64,000 nucleotides of DNA from an uncultured Gemmiger sp. (GCA_944388215.1 CALXHT010000001.1:248001-312000); one strand, 5' to 3'; shown: positions 31,254 through 40,696, counted from the first letter of the stretch. Program-made: numbers and translations. The notes: a model not told the origin generated them from the sequence alone.

Positions 31254-31796
31254 ATGCAAAAAGTGGACGATGACCTGCTTGTGCGCGCACAGCAGGGGGA
31301 CGATACCGCCCTGGCCGCACTGATTGCCCGTATGATGCCCGCCATCCGCAAGGGGGCGGCGATTTACCGGGCTCCCGGCCTGGATTTTGAGGACGCCGTG
31401 CAGGAGGGCCTGATCGGACTGTTTCAGGCCGTGCGGAGCTACCGGCCGGCCGCCGGTACGCCCTTTGCCTCCTACGCCGCCGCCTGCATCCATCATGCCC
31501 AGCAGGACGCCCAGCGCGGGGCCCTGCGCAAGAAGCATGCACCGCTGAACTTCAGTGTACCGCTGCCCGATGCCGAGAACATTCCCCAGCCGGGGCCGGA
31601 GGAACTGGCCATCGCGGGGGAACGCTACGCCGACACCCTGCAACGCATGCAGACCGAACTTTCTGTGCTGGAACGTCGGGCCCTGGTGGCCAGTTTACAT
31701 GGCCAGCCGGTAGCCCAGACAGCCCGCGACCTTGGCATCACACCCAAGGCAGTGGCCAATGCGCTGGCCCGCGCCCGCCGCAAGCTGCGCGGGTGA
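31254..31796 (+). CDS. Sigma-70 family factor, SigH-like
   Basis: A 180-residue sigma factor. Region 2 spans about residues 5-90: DDDLLVRAQQGDDTALAALI, and LDFEDAVQEGLIGLFQAVRSYRPAAGTPFASYAAACI. This is a close match to the sigma-H/sigma-30 pattern. Region 4 (about 130-178, LSVLERRALVASLHGQPVAQTARDLGITPKAVANALARARRKL) provides the -35-binding helix-turn-helix. In Bacilli SigH drives early sporulation and competence genes; the target set here is unknown. It is alone, not next to nusG/secE as in Bacillus. Confidence 0.87.
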   Translation: MQKVDDDLLVRAQQGDDTALAALIARMMPAIRKGAAIYRAPGLDFEDAVQEGLIGLFQAVRSYRPAAGTPFASYAAACIHHAQQDAQRGALRKKHAPLNFSVPLPDAENIPQPGPEELAIAGERYADTLQRMQTELSVLERRALVASLHGQPVAQTARDLGITPKAVANALARARRKLRG

Positions 31797-31921
31797 ACCT
31801 TTTGGATTCAGGCGTTTGCCTGGTCATATATCAACCTGCCCCCAGTAGCGCCTAAAATCAGTTCGTTATGCGTTGGTTTAGATTCTTCCGCGGGCAAATA
31901 CAAACAGAGGAGATACCCATT

Positions 31922-32200
31922 ATGTTCGAAGACAAGACTTTGGTATGCAAGGAATGCGGCAAGGAGTTCGTCTGGACCGCCGGCGAGCAGGAGTTCTACG
32001 CCAGCCGTGGTTTCGAGAACCAGCCCCAGCGCTGCAAGGCCTGCCGCGATGCCCGCAAGAACGCTACCCGCGGTGAGCGTCAGATGTACGATGCCGTTTG
32101 CGCCAGCTGCGGCAAGGCTTGCAAAGTTCCCTTCCAGCCGCGTGAGGACCGCCCGGTCTACTGCAGCGAGTGCTTTGCCAAGATGAAAGAGAACGGCTGA
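31922..32200 (+). CDS. Zinc-ribbon domain protein
   Basis: A 92-residue protein with two zinc ribbons: Cys-X2-Cys near residues 9-12 (VCKECGKEF) with QRCKACRDAR at about 39-42, and ASCGKACKVPF with YCSECFAKM in the second half. Proteins of this kind are common in Clostridia and have no proven function. GAGGAG precedes the ATG at 31922; an upstream in-frame ATG at 31868 has no ribosome binding site. Confidence 0.8.
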   Translation: MFEDKTLVCKECGKEFVWTAGEQEFYASRGFENQPQRCKACRDARKNATRGERQMYDAVCASCGKACKVPFQPREDRPVYCSECFAKMKENG

Positions 32201-32242
32201 TTTTGCGCGTGTAAACGTGTAACACGAGTTTGAATTTCCATT

Positions 32243-32282
32243 CCGCGCCCCGGTCGGTTCCGACTGGGGCGCGGTTTGTTTT
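32243..32282 (+). terminator. Terminator after the zinc-ribbon gene
   Basis: CCGCGCCCCGGTCGG (32243-32257) pairs with CCGACTGGGGCGCGG (32260-32274) around TT, followed by TTTGTTTT. It ends one base before the ribosome binding site of the next gene, so that gene could be controlled by read-through. Confidence 0.8.
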
Positions 32283-32295
32283 GGGAGGTGTGCCT

Positions 32296-33741
32296 GTGAC
32301 CCGGTGTCTCACAGGGAAAAAACTGCTGTGGTGTATGGGTATCGCCGCCGTACTGCTGTTTTTGTGCAGCAAATCTTCCCCTCTGTTTGCCTTCAATGAC
32401 TGGATGGACGCCAACATCTTCTTCACGATGGGCAAGTCCATGTTCAGCGGCCGGGTGCTCTACCGGGATGTCTTCGACCACAAGGGCCCGGTGCTGTATT
32501 TCCTCTACGGCATCGGCTGGCTGATGGACCACACCGGCTTCACCGGGGTGCTGATTCTGGAAGTGGCGGCCTTCGCGGTGTTTCTGGCCGTCAGCCTGGA
32601 CACCGTCGCCCTCTTTACCGCCAAAGCACCCCATCCCGCCTGGGCGGTGCTTCCGGCGGCGGGCATTGCCGCCAGCCGGGCCTTCTCCCACGGGGGCAGC
32701 GCCGAGGAATTCCTGCTACCCTTTTTGGCGGTGGCCCTGTACGGGCTGCTGCGCACGGTGCACCGGCGGCAGGAGATGCCCCTGGCGGCCGTGCTGGGGC
32801 AGGGGGTGCTGGCGGGATGTGCCCTCTGGCTCAAATATACCGTGCTGGGCTTCTATCTGGTGTGGGCGGCGGTGCTGGCGGCACTCTACCTGCGGCAGGG
32901 GAGAACCCGTGCCCTGGCCCGCAGCTGCGGGGCGTATCTGGCCGGTATGGCGCTGGCCACGCTGCCCTGGGTGGTTTACTTCGGTGTGCACGGGGCGCTG
33001 GACGACTGGTTCACCGCCTACTTTTACGATAACCTCTTTCTGTATACGGGCAACAGCGGCGGCTGGACCGCGCTGCCGCAACACCTCTGGTGGGCGGTGC
33101 GGGATGCCCTGCCTGCCGCCGGGCTGACGCTGCTCTTTCTGGTGGGCGCCCTGGCTGCCCGCCGCCGGGCTGTGGCCGGTGGGGTCTGCCTGCTGGCGGC
33201 GGGGCTGGCCCTCACCAGCCTGATGGGCGGGTATCTTGTCTACTATGGTCTTGTGCTCGCGGTCTTTGCGCCGCTGGGTCTCGTGCCGCTGGTCCGCCTT
33301 TCCGCCCGGGTGGAAGGACCGCGGCCTGTGAGGATGCTGCTGCCCTGGGCGGGGCTGGCGGCCGCGGCGGCCTTTGCCTGGCTGGCCAGTCCCAACGCGC
33401 CGCTGCGGGGCAGGGGGGCGGAAAGCCTGCCCCAGCTGCGCTTTGCCCGGACGATGGCGGCGGACGAAGAGGCCAGTCTTCTCAACTACGGAACCCTGGA
33501 CGGCGGATTCTATACGGCGTCGGGTCTGCTGCCGCCGGGGCGGTATTTCTGCGTGACCAACATGCCGCTGGAAGCCCAGTGGACCGAACAGAACCGCCTG
33601 CTGGAAGAGGGGACCGTGACCTACGTGGTGGCCCTGGTGGATGACCTGGAACAGCGGTTCCCCTCGTACCATTGCATCGATGAGGCCTCCTATGACGGCG
33701 GCGAGGGCACCGTGACCTGGTATCTCTACCGCCGGGCGTGA
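32296..33741 (+). CDS. Polytopic membrane protein, GT39/ArnT-like glycosyltransferase type
   Basis: The 481-residue protein has about ten hydrophobic helices and a C-terminal soluble domain of roughly 100 residues. The first extracytoplasmic loop carries NDWMDANIFFTMGKSM and YRDVFDHKGPVLYFLYG, which resembles GT-C enzymes (GT39/ArnT) where an acidic residue in this loop is catalytic. Such enzymes use polyprenyl-phosphate sugars for surface glycans. GTG at 32296 is chosen, with GGGAGG 7 bases upstream; the frame is open further 5' but through the preceding terminator. Substrates are unknown. Confidence 0.65.
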   Translation: MTRCLTGKKLLWCMGIAAVLLFLCSKSSPLFAFNDWMDANIFFTMGKSMFSGRVLYRDVFDHKGPVLYFLYGIGWLMDHTGFTGVLILEVAAFAVFLAVSLDTVALFTAKAPHPAWAVLPAAGIAASRAFSHGGSAEEFLLPFLAVALYGLLRTVHRRQEMPLAAVLGQGVLAGCALWLKYTVLGFYLVWAAVLAALYLRQGRTRALARSCGAYLAGMALATLPWVVYFGVHGALDDWFTAYFYDNLFLYTGNSGGWTALPQHLWWAVRDALPAAGLTLLFLVGALAARRRAVAGGVCLLAAGLALTSLMGGYLVYYGLVLAVFAPLGLVPLVRLSARVEGPRPVRMLLPWAGLAAAAAFAWLASPNAPLRGRGAESLPQLRFARTMAADEEASLLNYGTLDGGFYTASGLLPPGRYFCVTNMPLEAQWTEQNRLLEEGTVTYVVALVDDLEQRFPSYHCIDEASYDGGEGTVTWYLYRRA

Positions 33742-33746
33742 AGCAT

Positions 33747-33775
33747 TTGCGCTTTTGCCCCGGTTGCGGTATAAT
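33747..33775 (+). promoter_or_regulatory. Promoter of the DUF2142-like gene
   Basis: TTGCGC (33747-33752), 17 bases, TATAAT (33770-33775), starting five bases after the previous stop codon. Confidence 0.7.
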
Positions 33776-33818
33776 AACAGCGGCCCACGCAAATCCTGAA
33801 AGAAAGGCGGCGATCCCC

Positions 33819-36086
33819 ATGTCCTTATCTTCCCGAGTGTGGCGGGGTGTGCTCGCCCTGGTGGCGGCGCTGGTGGCAGCCGGCGCGGTCTGGCTGCTCT
33901 GCCGCTGGGTGGGCTACGACCTGCAGGACAGGCTGGGCAACCAACCGGTGTTTGAGATCCTCAACGATGACTACACCCAGATCATCGACCTGCCGGAGGA
34001 GGGCCTCACCCAGGAGGTACCCCTCCAGGCCGGGCAGGCCTTTTACGGGGTGCGGCTGAATTTCAGCACCCATGGCCAGCTCTACAAGTCCGGCATGGTC
34101 ATGGTGGATGTCACCAACGAGGAAGGCACCCTCATCGCCCAGATGGCGGGCAACTTCCTCAACATCTTCGACGACAATTTTACCGCCTTCACGATGGACG
34201 AGCCCTATATACCCGAGAAAGCGGAAACGCTGACGGTGCACCTTTATAATGCGGTGCCCTGGGACGGGCCACTGGGGCTCTGGGCCAGCGAAGGGGCGGT
34301 GGACGGCATGGACCTGCTCCGCGGCGACACCGACGGCGAGCCGCTGGACGCCACGCTGGCCATCCAGCTGGTGGCGGATTACTCGGGCAACTGGCCCGCC
34401 CGGCTGGCCCAGGGGCTTGCCGCCCCGCTGGCGGTGGCTGCGTTTGCGGCAGTGCTGCTGGCGATTCTGCAGGCGCCCCTGGCCCTGCTGGTGGCGGTGG
34501 CCGGTCTGGCGCTGGGCTGCGGCTTCCTGCGGGTGACCCCCGCCCTGGTAGCCCCTGATGAATACACCCATCTGGCGGCGGCCTATGAGCTGGCCGGCCG
34601 GTGGAGCGGCCAACAGACCGCTGACGAGAGCGGCCATCTGCTGGTGCGCAGCTGCGATGTCTCCTATTTCGGCACCAAAACCGGCGAGATCGGCATCTTC
34701 GCCTACAAAGCCCAGGCCCAGGCGGCCGCCCAGGACACCGGCAGCCCCAACACACTGACCGAGGTCAGCGAGGCGGAGGCCGGCCAGGGCGGCGGCAACT
34801 ACTGGGCCCAGGCGCTGGGCATCTGGCTGGCGCGGCTGAGCGGCAAAAACTTCTACACCATGCTGGGCTGGGGCCGCACGGCCAACCTGCTCCTGTACCT
34901 GATCCTGGCGGTGGCGGCGGTGGCAGCGGCCCCCGGCGTGCTGCGCGGGCTGTTCGCCTGTGTGGCGCTGCTGCCCATGTCCCTGCAGCTGGCCGCCAGC
35001 CTTTCCCCCGACGCGGGGGTGCTGGGCACGGTCTTCCTGTTCACCGCCCTCTGCATGCGGCTGCGCACCCAACACGCCGCCCGCTGGCAGCTGGTGTTGC
35101 TGGCGGTGCTGGCGGCGGCGGTGGCCCCGGCCAAGGCCATCTATCTGCCTGTGATTCTGCTCTGCCTGGCCATTCCGGCCGAGCACCTCGACCCGCGCCG
35201 TGGGGCGGAAACGCCCACTGTATCGCTGCGCGGCCTGTCGGTCCGCCCGGGACGCCTGGTCCAGCTGGGCATTCTGCTGCTGGCGGCGGTGCTCTGGATG
35301 GCCGCCAACCTGTCGGAGCTGGCCTACGCGGCCCGGGATATGAACCGGGCGGTGCTGGCGGCCGGGGGTCTGGCGGTGGTGGTGCTGGCGGCGGTGCTCT
35401 GTGCCGTCTACCTGCGGGTCTGCCGCACCCCCACGGCACGGCGCTGGTTTGCCCGGGGCGTGGCGGCTGCGGTGGTGCTGCTGGGGGCGGGCGGCGTCTT
35501 CGCCCTCTCCCGCATGGGCGGCGGGCTTACCCCCGACCAGCTGCTGATGGTCAACCCCAACGGGGACTCCATCTGGACCTTCTCCTTCGGGTATATCTGC
35601 CGCAATCTGCCGGCCACCGTCAAGCTGCTGCTGCGCACTTTGCCTGAACAGGGCGGTCTCTGGCTCCAGGGCCTGCTGGGCACCACGCTGGGCGAGCCCA
35701 TCGTCTACCGCATCGATGTCAGCTGGCTGATCGCCATCGGCCTGTTGCTGGCGCTGCTGGCGGCGGCGCTGCCCCGGCAGGAGAAAAAAACGCTGCTCAC
35801 ACGCCCCGCGGCGTGGGGGATGGCGGGCATTCTCTGCTGCGTGGCGGCGGCGGTTCTGGCCGCGGCCCTCAACTGGACGCCCATCAATTACCAGACACTC
35901 TTCGGCATGCAGGGCCGCTACCTGCTGCCGGTCCTTCCGCTGGCGCTGGTGCTGGTGCACCACAACCGCCGGCTTGTGCTGCGCCGCAGTGCCGCTCACG
36001 GGGCGGCCATGTGGGTGGCGCTCCTCACCTTGTTGACCCAGCTCCAGGGGTTCGGTCTCTACGCCTCCTGGCAGCCGGTTTCATAA
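33819..36086 (+). CDS. DUF2142-like large polytopic membrane protein
   Basis: A 755-residue protein: one N-terminal helix (about residues 8-30), a 170-residue extracytoplasmic beta-rich domain, then about a dozen membrane helices. FLRVTPALVAPDEYTHLAAAYELA and YWAQALGIWLARL are DUF2142-like; the loop motif PDE(Y/P)xH occurs in GT-C-type proteins. The C-terminal end (NYQTLFGMQGRYLLPVLP) is also typical of the family. It probably handles lipid-linked sugars or surface polymers, but this is inferred. AAAGGCGG precedes the ATG. It sits after another GT-C-like protein, suggesting a shared surface-glycan role. Confidence 0.72.
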   Translation: MSLSSRVWRGVLALVAALVAAGAVWLLCRWVGYDLQDRLGNQPVFEILNDDYTQIIDLPEEGLTQEVPLQAGQAFYGVRLNFSTHGQLYKSGMVMVDVTNEEGTLIAQMAGNFLNIFDDNFTAFTMDEPYIPEKAETLTVHLYNAVPWDGPLGLWASEGAVDGMDLLRGDTDGEPLDATLAIQLVADYSGNWPARLAQGLAAPLAVAAFAAVLLAILQAPLALLVAVAGLALGCGFLRVTPALVAPDEYTHLAAAYELAGRWSGQQTADESGHLLVRSCDVSYFGTKTGEIGIFAYKAQAQAAAQDTGSPNTLTEVSEAEAGQGGGNYWAQALGIWLARLSGKNFYTMLGWGRTANLLLYLILAVAAVAAAPGVLRGLFACVALLPMSLQLAASLSPDAGVLGTVFLFTALCMRLRTQHAARWQLVLLAVLAAAVAPAKAIYLPVILLCLAIPAEHLDPRRGAETPTVSLRGLSVRPGRLVQLGILLLAAVLWMAANLSELAYAARDMNRAVLAAGGLAVVVLAAVLCAVYLRVCRTPTARRWFARGVAAAVVLLGAGGVFALSRMGGGLTPDQLLMVNPNGDSIWTFSFGYICRNLPATVKLLLRTLPEQGGLWLQGLLGTTLGEPIVYRIDVSWLIAIGLLLALLAAALPRQEKKTLLTRPAAWGMAGILCCVAAAVLAAALNWTPINYQTLFGMQGRYLLPVLPLALVLVHHNRRLVLRRSAAHGAAMWVALLTLLTQLQGFGLYASWQPVS

Positions 36087-36117
36087 AAATACAACAAATC
36101 AGAAAGGAAAACTTCCC

Positions 36118-36324
36118 ATGACTGTTACGAAAGATACCATCATCGCCGAAATCCTCAACCACGATCCCGCCCAGGGCTGCGTGCCCATCTTCCTGGCCAC
36201 CGGTATGCACTGCCTGGGCTGCATGGCGGCCCACGGTGAGACCGTGGAGCAGGCCTGCGCCGTCCATGGTGTGGACGCCGACGCCCTCGTGGCCCGGCTG
36301 AACGATTACTTTGCACACCAGTAA
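36118..36324 (+). CDS. DUF1858 domain protein
   Basis: The 68-residue protein opens MTVTKDTIIAEILNHDP and has MHCLGCMAAHGETVEQAC, the CxxC motif and helices of DUF1858. This domain occurs alone or fused to Fe-S and hybrid-cluster-type proteins; its role is unknown, possibly redox or metal related. GGAAAA precedes the ATG. Its 3' end overlaps the proposed TTG start of trmK by 14 bases. Confidence 0.85.
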   Translation: MTVTKDTIIAEILNHDPAQGCVPIFLATGMHCLGCMAAHGETVEQACAVHGVDADALVARLNDYFAHQ

Positions 36325-36985
36325 TCCCCCGCGGCTGGATGCCCGTCTGGCGGCTGCCTTTGCCTATGTAAGGCCGGGGCACGCCGCGGCGGACATCGGC
36401 TGCGACCATGGCAAATTAAGCGCCGCACTGGCGGGCAGCGGTCGCTGCCCGCTTGTTTTGGCTTGTGACCTGCGCCCCGACCCGCTGGACAAGGCCCGCC
36501 GCCGCTGTGCCCCCTACGGGGAGAAGGTGCAGTGCCGGCTGGGCAGCGGCCTGTCGGTGGTGGCGCCGGGCGAGGTGGAGGATATCATCATCGCCGGCAT
36601 GGGGGCCGAGACCATCATCGAGATCCTCGAGGCGGCGCCCTGGGTGTTGGATGCCCGCTACAACCTGGTGCTGGTGCCGGCCACCAAGCACAGCATTCTG
36701 CGGCGGTGGCTGGCCCGCCGGGGCTTTGCCCTGTGTGCCGAGACGCTGGCCCAGGCGGCGGGGCGGTGGTATGCCGTCATGAATGCGCGGTATGCCGGCA
36801 CGGCCCATGAACCGGACGGCCTGGAATGCCTCTGCGGCAAAACCGAGGGCCAGCCCGGTTTCGGGGCGTACTGCGCCCAGCAGAATGTGAAACTGAAAAA
36901 ATACCGTCTGGGGCTTGCCCCCGGCGCCGAGGCCGACGCGGTGGACGCCCTGATACAAGAATTGGAGAAACGCTCATGTCTGTAA
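36311..36985 (+). CDS. trmK: tRNA (adenine(22)-N1)-methyltransferase TrmK
   Basis: A 224-residue class I methyltransferase using SAM to methylate A22 of tRNA. The SAM motif AADIGCDHGKLSAALA (about residues 26-41) and IIIAGMGAETIIEIL (about 91-105, motif IV region) are TrmK-specific. The C-terminal third is helical as in B. subtilis YqfN/TrmK. The start is uncertain: no ATG is near, and the TTG at 36311 inside the DUF1858 gene gives the full N-terminus (RLDARLAAAFAYV). Its end overlaps the nif3-like gene by 10 bases, the pairing seen across Firmicutes. Confidence 0.88.
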   Translation: MHTSNPPRLDARLAAAFAYVRPGHAAADIGCDHGKLSAALAGSGRCPLVLACDLRPDPLDKARRRCAPYGEKVQCRLGSGLSVVAPGEVEDIIIAGMGAETIIEILEAAPWVLDARYNLVLVPATKHSILRRWLARRGFALCAETLAQAAGRWYAVMNARYAGTAHEPDGLECLCGKTEGQPGFGAYCAQQNVKLKKYRLGLAPGAEADAVDALIQELEKRSCL

Positions 36986-37734
36986 CGGTACAGGAAATTT
37001 TGCAGGAACTGAAAACCTTTGCCCCGCCGGAACTGGCCTGCAGCTGGGACAATGTGGGGCTGCTGGTGGACGCCGGCCGCCCGGTGGACAAGGTGCTCAC
37101 GGCGCTGGACATCACGGCGGAGGTGGTGCAGGAAGCGGCGGCCGCGGGCTGCCAGCTGGTGGTCAGCCACCACCCGGTGATCTTCCATCCCATGGCGCAG
37201 ATCACGGCGGAGGATGTCCCGGCAATGCTGCTGCAAAAGGGCATTTCGGGCATCTGCATGCACACCAACCTGGACGCCACCGCCGGCGGCGTCAACGATA
37301 CGCTGGCGGACCTGCTGGGCATCTCCCGGGAGGATCGCCGCAACTTTGCGGAAAACTGCGGCCGCATCGGCACGATGACCCCCACCACCACCGAGGCCAT
37401 CGCCCGGTTCTGCGCGGAAAAGCTGCACAGCGGCGTCAAGTATGTGGACAGCGGCAGACCGGTCACCCGGCTGGCGGAGGTCAGCGGTGGCGGCGGCGGA
37501 TACCTGCAGGACGCCATCGACGAGGGCGCCGACTGCCTGGTCACCGGCGAGGCGGCCCACCACATTGCGCTGCTGGCCCGGCAGAAGGGGGTCGGCCTGG
37601 TGGTGGCCGGCCACTGGGGCACCGAGCAGGGCATTGCCGATGTGCTGGCGGCCCGGCTGCAGGCGGCCTTCCCCCAGCTGGAGGTGCGCCATGCGGCAGC
37701 CGATACCGACCCCTATACTTATTTGAACGTTTGA
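36976..37734 (+). CDS. Nif3-like dinuclear metal centre protein (DUF34)
   Basis: A 252-residue DUF34/NIF3 protein without the central PII-like insert of the longer B. subtilis YqfO. Metal-binding motifs are visible: VVSHHPVIFHP (about residues 62-72), MHTNLDATAGGVND (about 94-107) and AGHWGTEQG near 212. It is linked by gene order to TrmK; a GTP cyclohydrolase I-like role once proposed is not accepted, and the true function is unknown. ATG at 36976 lies inside the end of trmK (overlap 36976-36985). Confidence 0.9.
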   Translation: MSVTVQEILQELKTFAPPELACSWDNVGLLVDAGRPVDKVLTALDITAEVVQEAAAAGCQLVVSHHPVIFHPMAQITAEDVPAMLLQKGISGICMHTNLDATAGGVNDTLADLLGISREDRRNFAENCGRIGTMTPTTTEAIARFCAEKLHSGVKYVDSGRPVTRLAEVSGGGGGYLQDAIDEGADCLVTGEAAHHIALLARQKGVGLVVAGHWGTEQGIADVLAARLQAAFPQLEVRHAAADTDPYTYLNV

Positions 37735-37765
37735 TGCCGGCCTGCGGGCCGGAAGGAGTGAAACT

Positions 37766-39520
37766 ATGTCTCTGGATGCCGCCACGCTGGCGCTGGTCAC
37801 CGACGAACTGAAGACAACGCTGCTGGATGCCAAGATCGACAAGATTTTTGAGCCCACCCGCGACGAGGTGCTGGTGACGCTGCGCACCCGCACCGAAACC
37901 CACCGGCTGCTGCTGTCGGCCCGCAGCGGTTCCGCCCGCGTCTGCCTGACCAAGGAAACCTTTGAAAACCCGCTGACGCCCCCGGGCTTCTGCATGCTGC
38001 TGCGCAAGCACCTGACGGGCGGGCGGCTCATCGACCTGCGCCGGGAACCGGGGGACCGCATCGTCTATTTTGATTTCCGCTGCACCAACGAGATGGGGGA
38101 TCTGGTCACCAACACGCTGGCGGCGGAACTGATGGGGCGGTATTCCAACCTGGTGCTGGTCCAGAACGGCCGCATCATCGACGCCCTGAAGCGGGTGGAT
38201 TTCGAGGACAGCGAGGTCCGGCAGCTGCTGCCCGGCCTGCCCTACACGCTGCCGCCCAAACCCAACCGGCCGGATTTCCTGGCAACCAGTGCGGCGTCCA
38301 TGGTGGCGGCCGCCTGCCAGAAGGACCTGCCGGTGGCCTCGGCCCTGGGCAAGGTGGTGGCGGGCGTGGGGCCCATCGTGGTGCGGGAGGCTGTCTGCCG
38401 CGCCCTGGGGGAGACACCTGCCCTGGCCTGCGAACTCTCCGAAGGGGAGCATCGCATGCTGGCGGAGGCGCTGGACGCCCTGAAGGAGGAACACGCCGCC
38501 GGCGGTACGCCCACGGCGGTGCGGCTGCCCCAGCCGGACGGCACCGCCAAGCCGGTGGAGTTCAGCTTCTTTGTGCCGCGGCAGTACGGCACCCAGGCCA
38601 TCCTGACCCAGTACCCCACCTACAGCGAGATGCTGGAGGATTACTACGCCACCAAGGACCGGGCGGAGCGGCTGCGGCAGAAGAGCCGGGAACTGTACAA
38701 GGCGGTGCACAACATGCACGAGCGCGCCGTGCGCAAGCAGGCCGCCCGGCGGGAGGAGCTGGCCCAGTCCGCCAAGGCGGACACCCTGCGCCTCTGCGGG
38801 GAGTTGCTCCAGGCCAACCTGTGGGCCATCCGCAAGGGGGACCGCCAGGTGACGGTGCAGAATTACTATACCGGCGAGGATATGACCATCCGGCTGGACC
38901 CCCGCCTCGGTCCCAACGAGAACGCCCAGAAATATTTCAAGGACTACAAAAAGAAGCAGACCGCCCACACCATGCTGCAGAAGCTGCTGGTGGAGGGCGA
39001 AGCCGAGATTGAATATCTGGGCACCGTGCTCTACGAGGTGGAATCCGCCCCCGGCGAGGTGGCCCTCAACGAGATCCGCGCCGAACTCAAGAGCCAGGGT
39101 TATCTCAAGTACTACAAGCAGCGGGACCGCAAACAGAAACCGGCGGATTTCCTGCGGTACACCTCCAGCGACGGCTTCGAGATCCTGGTGGGCCGCAACA
39201 ACCTGCAGAACGACAAGCTGACGCTGCACACCGCCCGGGGCAAGGACCTGTGGTTCCATGTGCAGAAGGCGCCGGGCAGCCACTGTGTGGTGATGAGCCG
39301 GGGACTGGATATCCCCGACACCACCAGGCAGGAGGCGGCCGAGCTGGCGGTGCTCCATTCCAGCCAGAACGGCGGCGCCAAGGTGGCGGTGGATACCACC
39401 GAGGTGAAGAACATCTGGAAGGCCAACGGTGCCAAGCCCGGCATGGTGCTGTACAACGTCTACACCACCGTCTACGTCACCCCGCGCCCCGGCCTGGAAG
39501 AACAGCTGAAAAAGCGCTGA
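37766..39520 (+). CDS. rqcH: Ribosome quality control protein RqcH (NFACT family)
   Basis: The 584-residue protein contains NFACT-N (residues 1-210, LLLSARSGSARVCLT), a helical coiled-coil middle (about 290-430, with NAQKYFKDYKKKQTAH) and NFACT-R/DUF814 (about 455-565; DGFEILVGRNNLQND, KDLWFHVQKAPGSHCVV). RqcH binds stalled 50S subunits and adds C-terminal alanine tails to nascent chains to mark them for degradation. Older annotation calls it fibronectin-binding protein FbpA. GGAAGGAG precedes the ATG. Confidence 0.93.
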   Translation: MSLDAATLALVTDELKTTLLDAKIDKIFEPTRDEVLVTLRTRTETHRLLLSARSGSARVCLTKETFENPLTPPGFCMLLRKHLTGGRLIDLRREPGDRIVYFDFRCTNEMGDLVTNTLAAELMGRYSNLVLVQNGRIIDALKRVDFEDSEVRQLLPGLPYTLPPKPNRPDFLATSAASMVAAACQKDLPVASALGKVVAGVGPIVVREAVCRALGETPALACELSEGEHRMLAEALDALKEEHAAGGTPTAVRLPQPDGTAKPVEFSFFVPRQYGTQAILTQYPTYSEMLEDYYATKDRAERLRQKSRELYKAVHNMHERAVRKQAARREELAQSAKADTLRLCGELLQANLWAIRKGDRQVTVQNYYTGEDMTIRLDPRLGPNENAQKYFKDYKKKQTAHTMLQKLLVEGEAEIEYLGTVLYEVESAPGEVALNEIRAELKSQGYLKYYKQRDRKQKPADFLRYTSSDGFEILVGRNNLQNDKLTLHTARGKDLWFHVQKAPGSHCVVMSRGLDIPDTTRQEAAELAVLHSSQNGGAKVAVDTTEVKNIWKANGAKPGMVLYNVYTTVYVTPRPGLEEQLKKR

Positions 39521-39536
39521 ATTGTAAATTTTTCAC

Positions 39537-39572
39537 AAAAGCCACATGCCGTATGTGCGGTATGTGGCTTTT
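39537..39572 (+). terminator. Terminator after rqcH
   Basis: AAAAGCCACATGCC pairs with GGTATGTGGCTTTT with minor mismatches; the T-run is part of the right arm. Confidence 0.65.
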
Positions 39573-39625
39573 ATGGTATACTGGAGAAAAAGCGGATGAA
39601 AATTTTGGGAAAGGGGCGAATCTGT

Positions 39626-40696
39626 ATGAAACGTATGATCCCGGTGCTGGGAGCGCTTTTGCTGTTGACAGCCTGCACCCCGGCGGAAAGTGGCCTCCCT
39701 GCGGCCACGCCTGCCCCGGAACCTACGGCGGTTCCTTCGCCCCTGCCTGCAGCGTCGCCCACGCCGTCGCCAACGGCTGTGCCGGTGGCGGAAGCCTCCC
39801 TGCCTGAAACCACACTGGAAGAATGGACTTCTGTCATGCCGGAGCAGAAGCCCGGCTATACCGTGACGGAAGGTCCTCTGGAACTGCTGGACTATGTGGC
39901 CTGGCCGGACCAGCCGGTGGAGCTTCAGATCGATAGCTGGAAGGGGACGCTGGAAGAAGCGGCGGAGGCCTTTGGGGTGCCGCTGGAAACCCTCCAGGAG
40001 ATGAATCCCGATCCCGAGACATCCAATCATACCAGCGATGGCTCTACCATTTATTACAACCTGAAGCTGCAGGAGAACTATCAGGTCCCGCGGCCCGATA
40101 TCAAGGAGGTAACCGTTTCGACCCCCTGGGTGGCCAGCCGGTGGGAGCAGACGGCAAGCTATGAGGTGCCGGCGGCGCTCAGTGACCAGGCGGCAGCCTG
40201 CATGGCATCCGCCTACAATTTCAAGTATAACCACTACGGCATGTCGGGCGGCATCTGGCCGGCGGACTATGACGAGGAAACCGGCTGGTACACTACCAAA
40301 GAGGGCGGCCTGTATACCACCTACAGCGATCTGACCCGGTACCTTGAGGCGGTGTACAGCCCGGCGGTTTGTGAGGGAATTCTGGGCGGCCCTGTTGCAG
40401 AGGAAAATCCTGATGACTGGCATCCCTACTATCAGGGAGAGAATGACGCGATTGTCTTCCAGGGCGGCGACCGAGGCTCCAACATCAGACACTGCGGCAC
40501 AAGTTTCACTGAGCCGGAACTGCAGCCCGACGGCAGCATCCAGTTCTGGCAGCTGTCCCTGACGGTGGAGAGCGATGACTTTGTGGGCTGGGGAGAGGGG
40601 ATTACCTACACGCCCGATACGGCCAGTGCCTCCATCGTGCGGCTGGAACCCTCCGAAACCGGCTGGCGGGTGGCGTCGCTGGAACTGCCCAACTGA
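39626..40696 (+). CDS. Lipoprotein of unknown function with Pro-rich linker
   Basis: The 356-residue protein has a lipoprotein signal, MKRMIPVLGALLLLTAC, with Cys17 as the lipidated residue, then a Pro/Ala/Thr-rich linker to about residue 60 (ATPAPEPTAVPSPLPAASPT). A segment near residues 95-150 (WKGTLEEAAEAFGVPLETLQEMNP) faintly resembles LysM. The C-terminal 200 residues are globular with no motif I recognise. ATG at 39626 is set by the signal peptide; the frame opens at 39596. It is a single gene downstream of rqcH. Confidence 0.75.
   Translation: MKRMIPVLGALLLLTACTPAESGLPAATPAPEPTAVPSPLPAASPTPSPTAVPVAEASLPETTLEEWTSVMPEQKPGYTVTEGPLELLDYVAWPDQPVELQIDSWKGTLEEAAEAFGVPLETLQEMNPDPETSNHTSDGSTIYYNLKLQENYQVPRPDIKEVTVSTPWVASRWEQTASYEVPAALSDQAAACMASAYNFKYNHYGMSGGIWPADYDEETGWYTTKEGGLYTTYSDLTRYLEAVYSPAVCEGILGGPVAEENPDDWHPYYQGENDAIVFQGGDRGSNIRHCGTSFTEPELQPDGSIQFWQLSLTVESDDFVGWGEGITYTPDTASASIVRLEPSETGWRVASLELPN

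Noticed and set aside
29684-31273. 529-codon plus-strand frame over oadB and its leader
   Set aside because: Antisense to a clear membrane protein and to the riboswitch-like leader; the product is His/Gln/Asp-rich and not protein-like.
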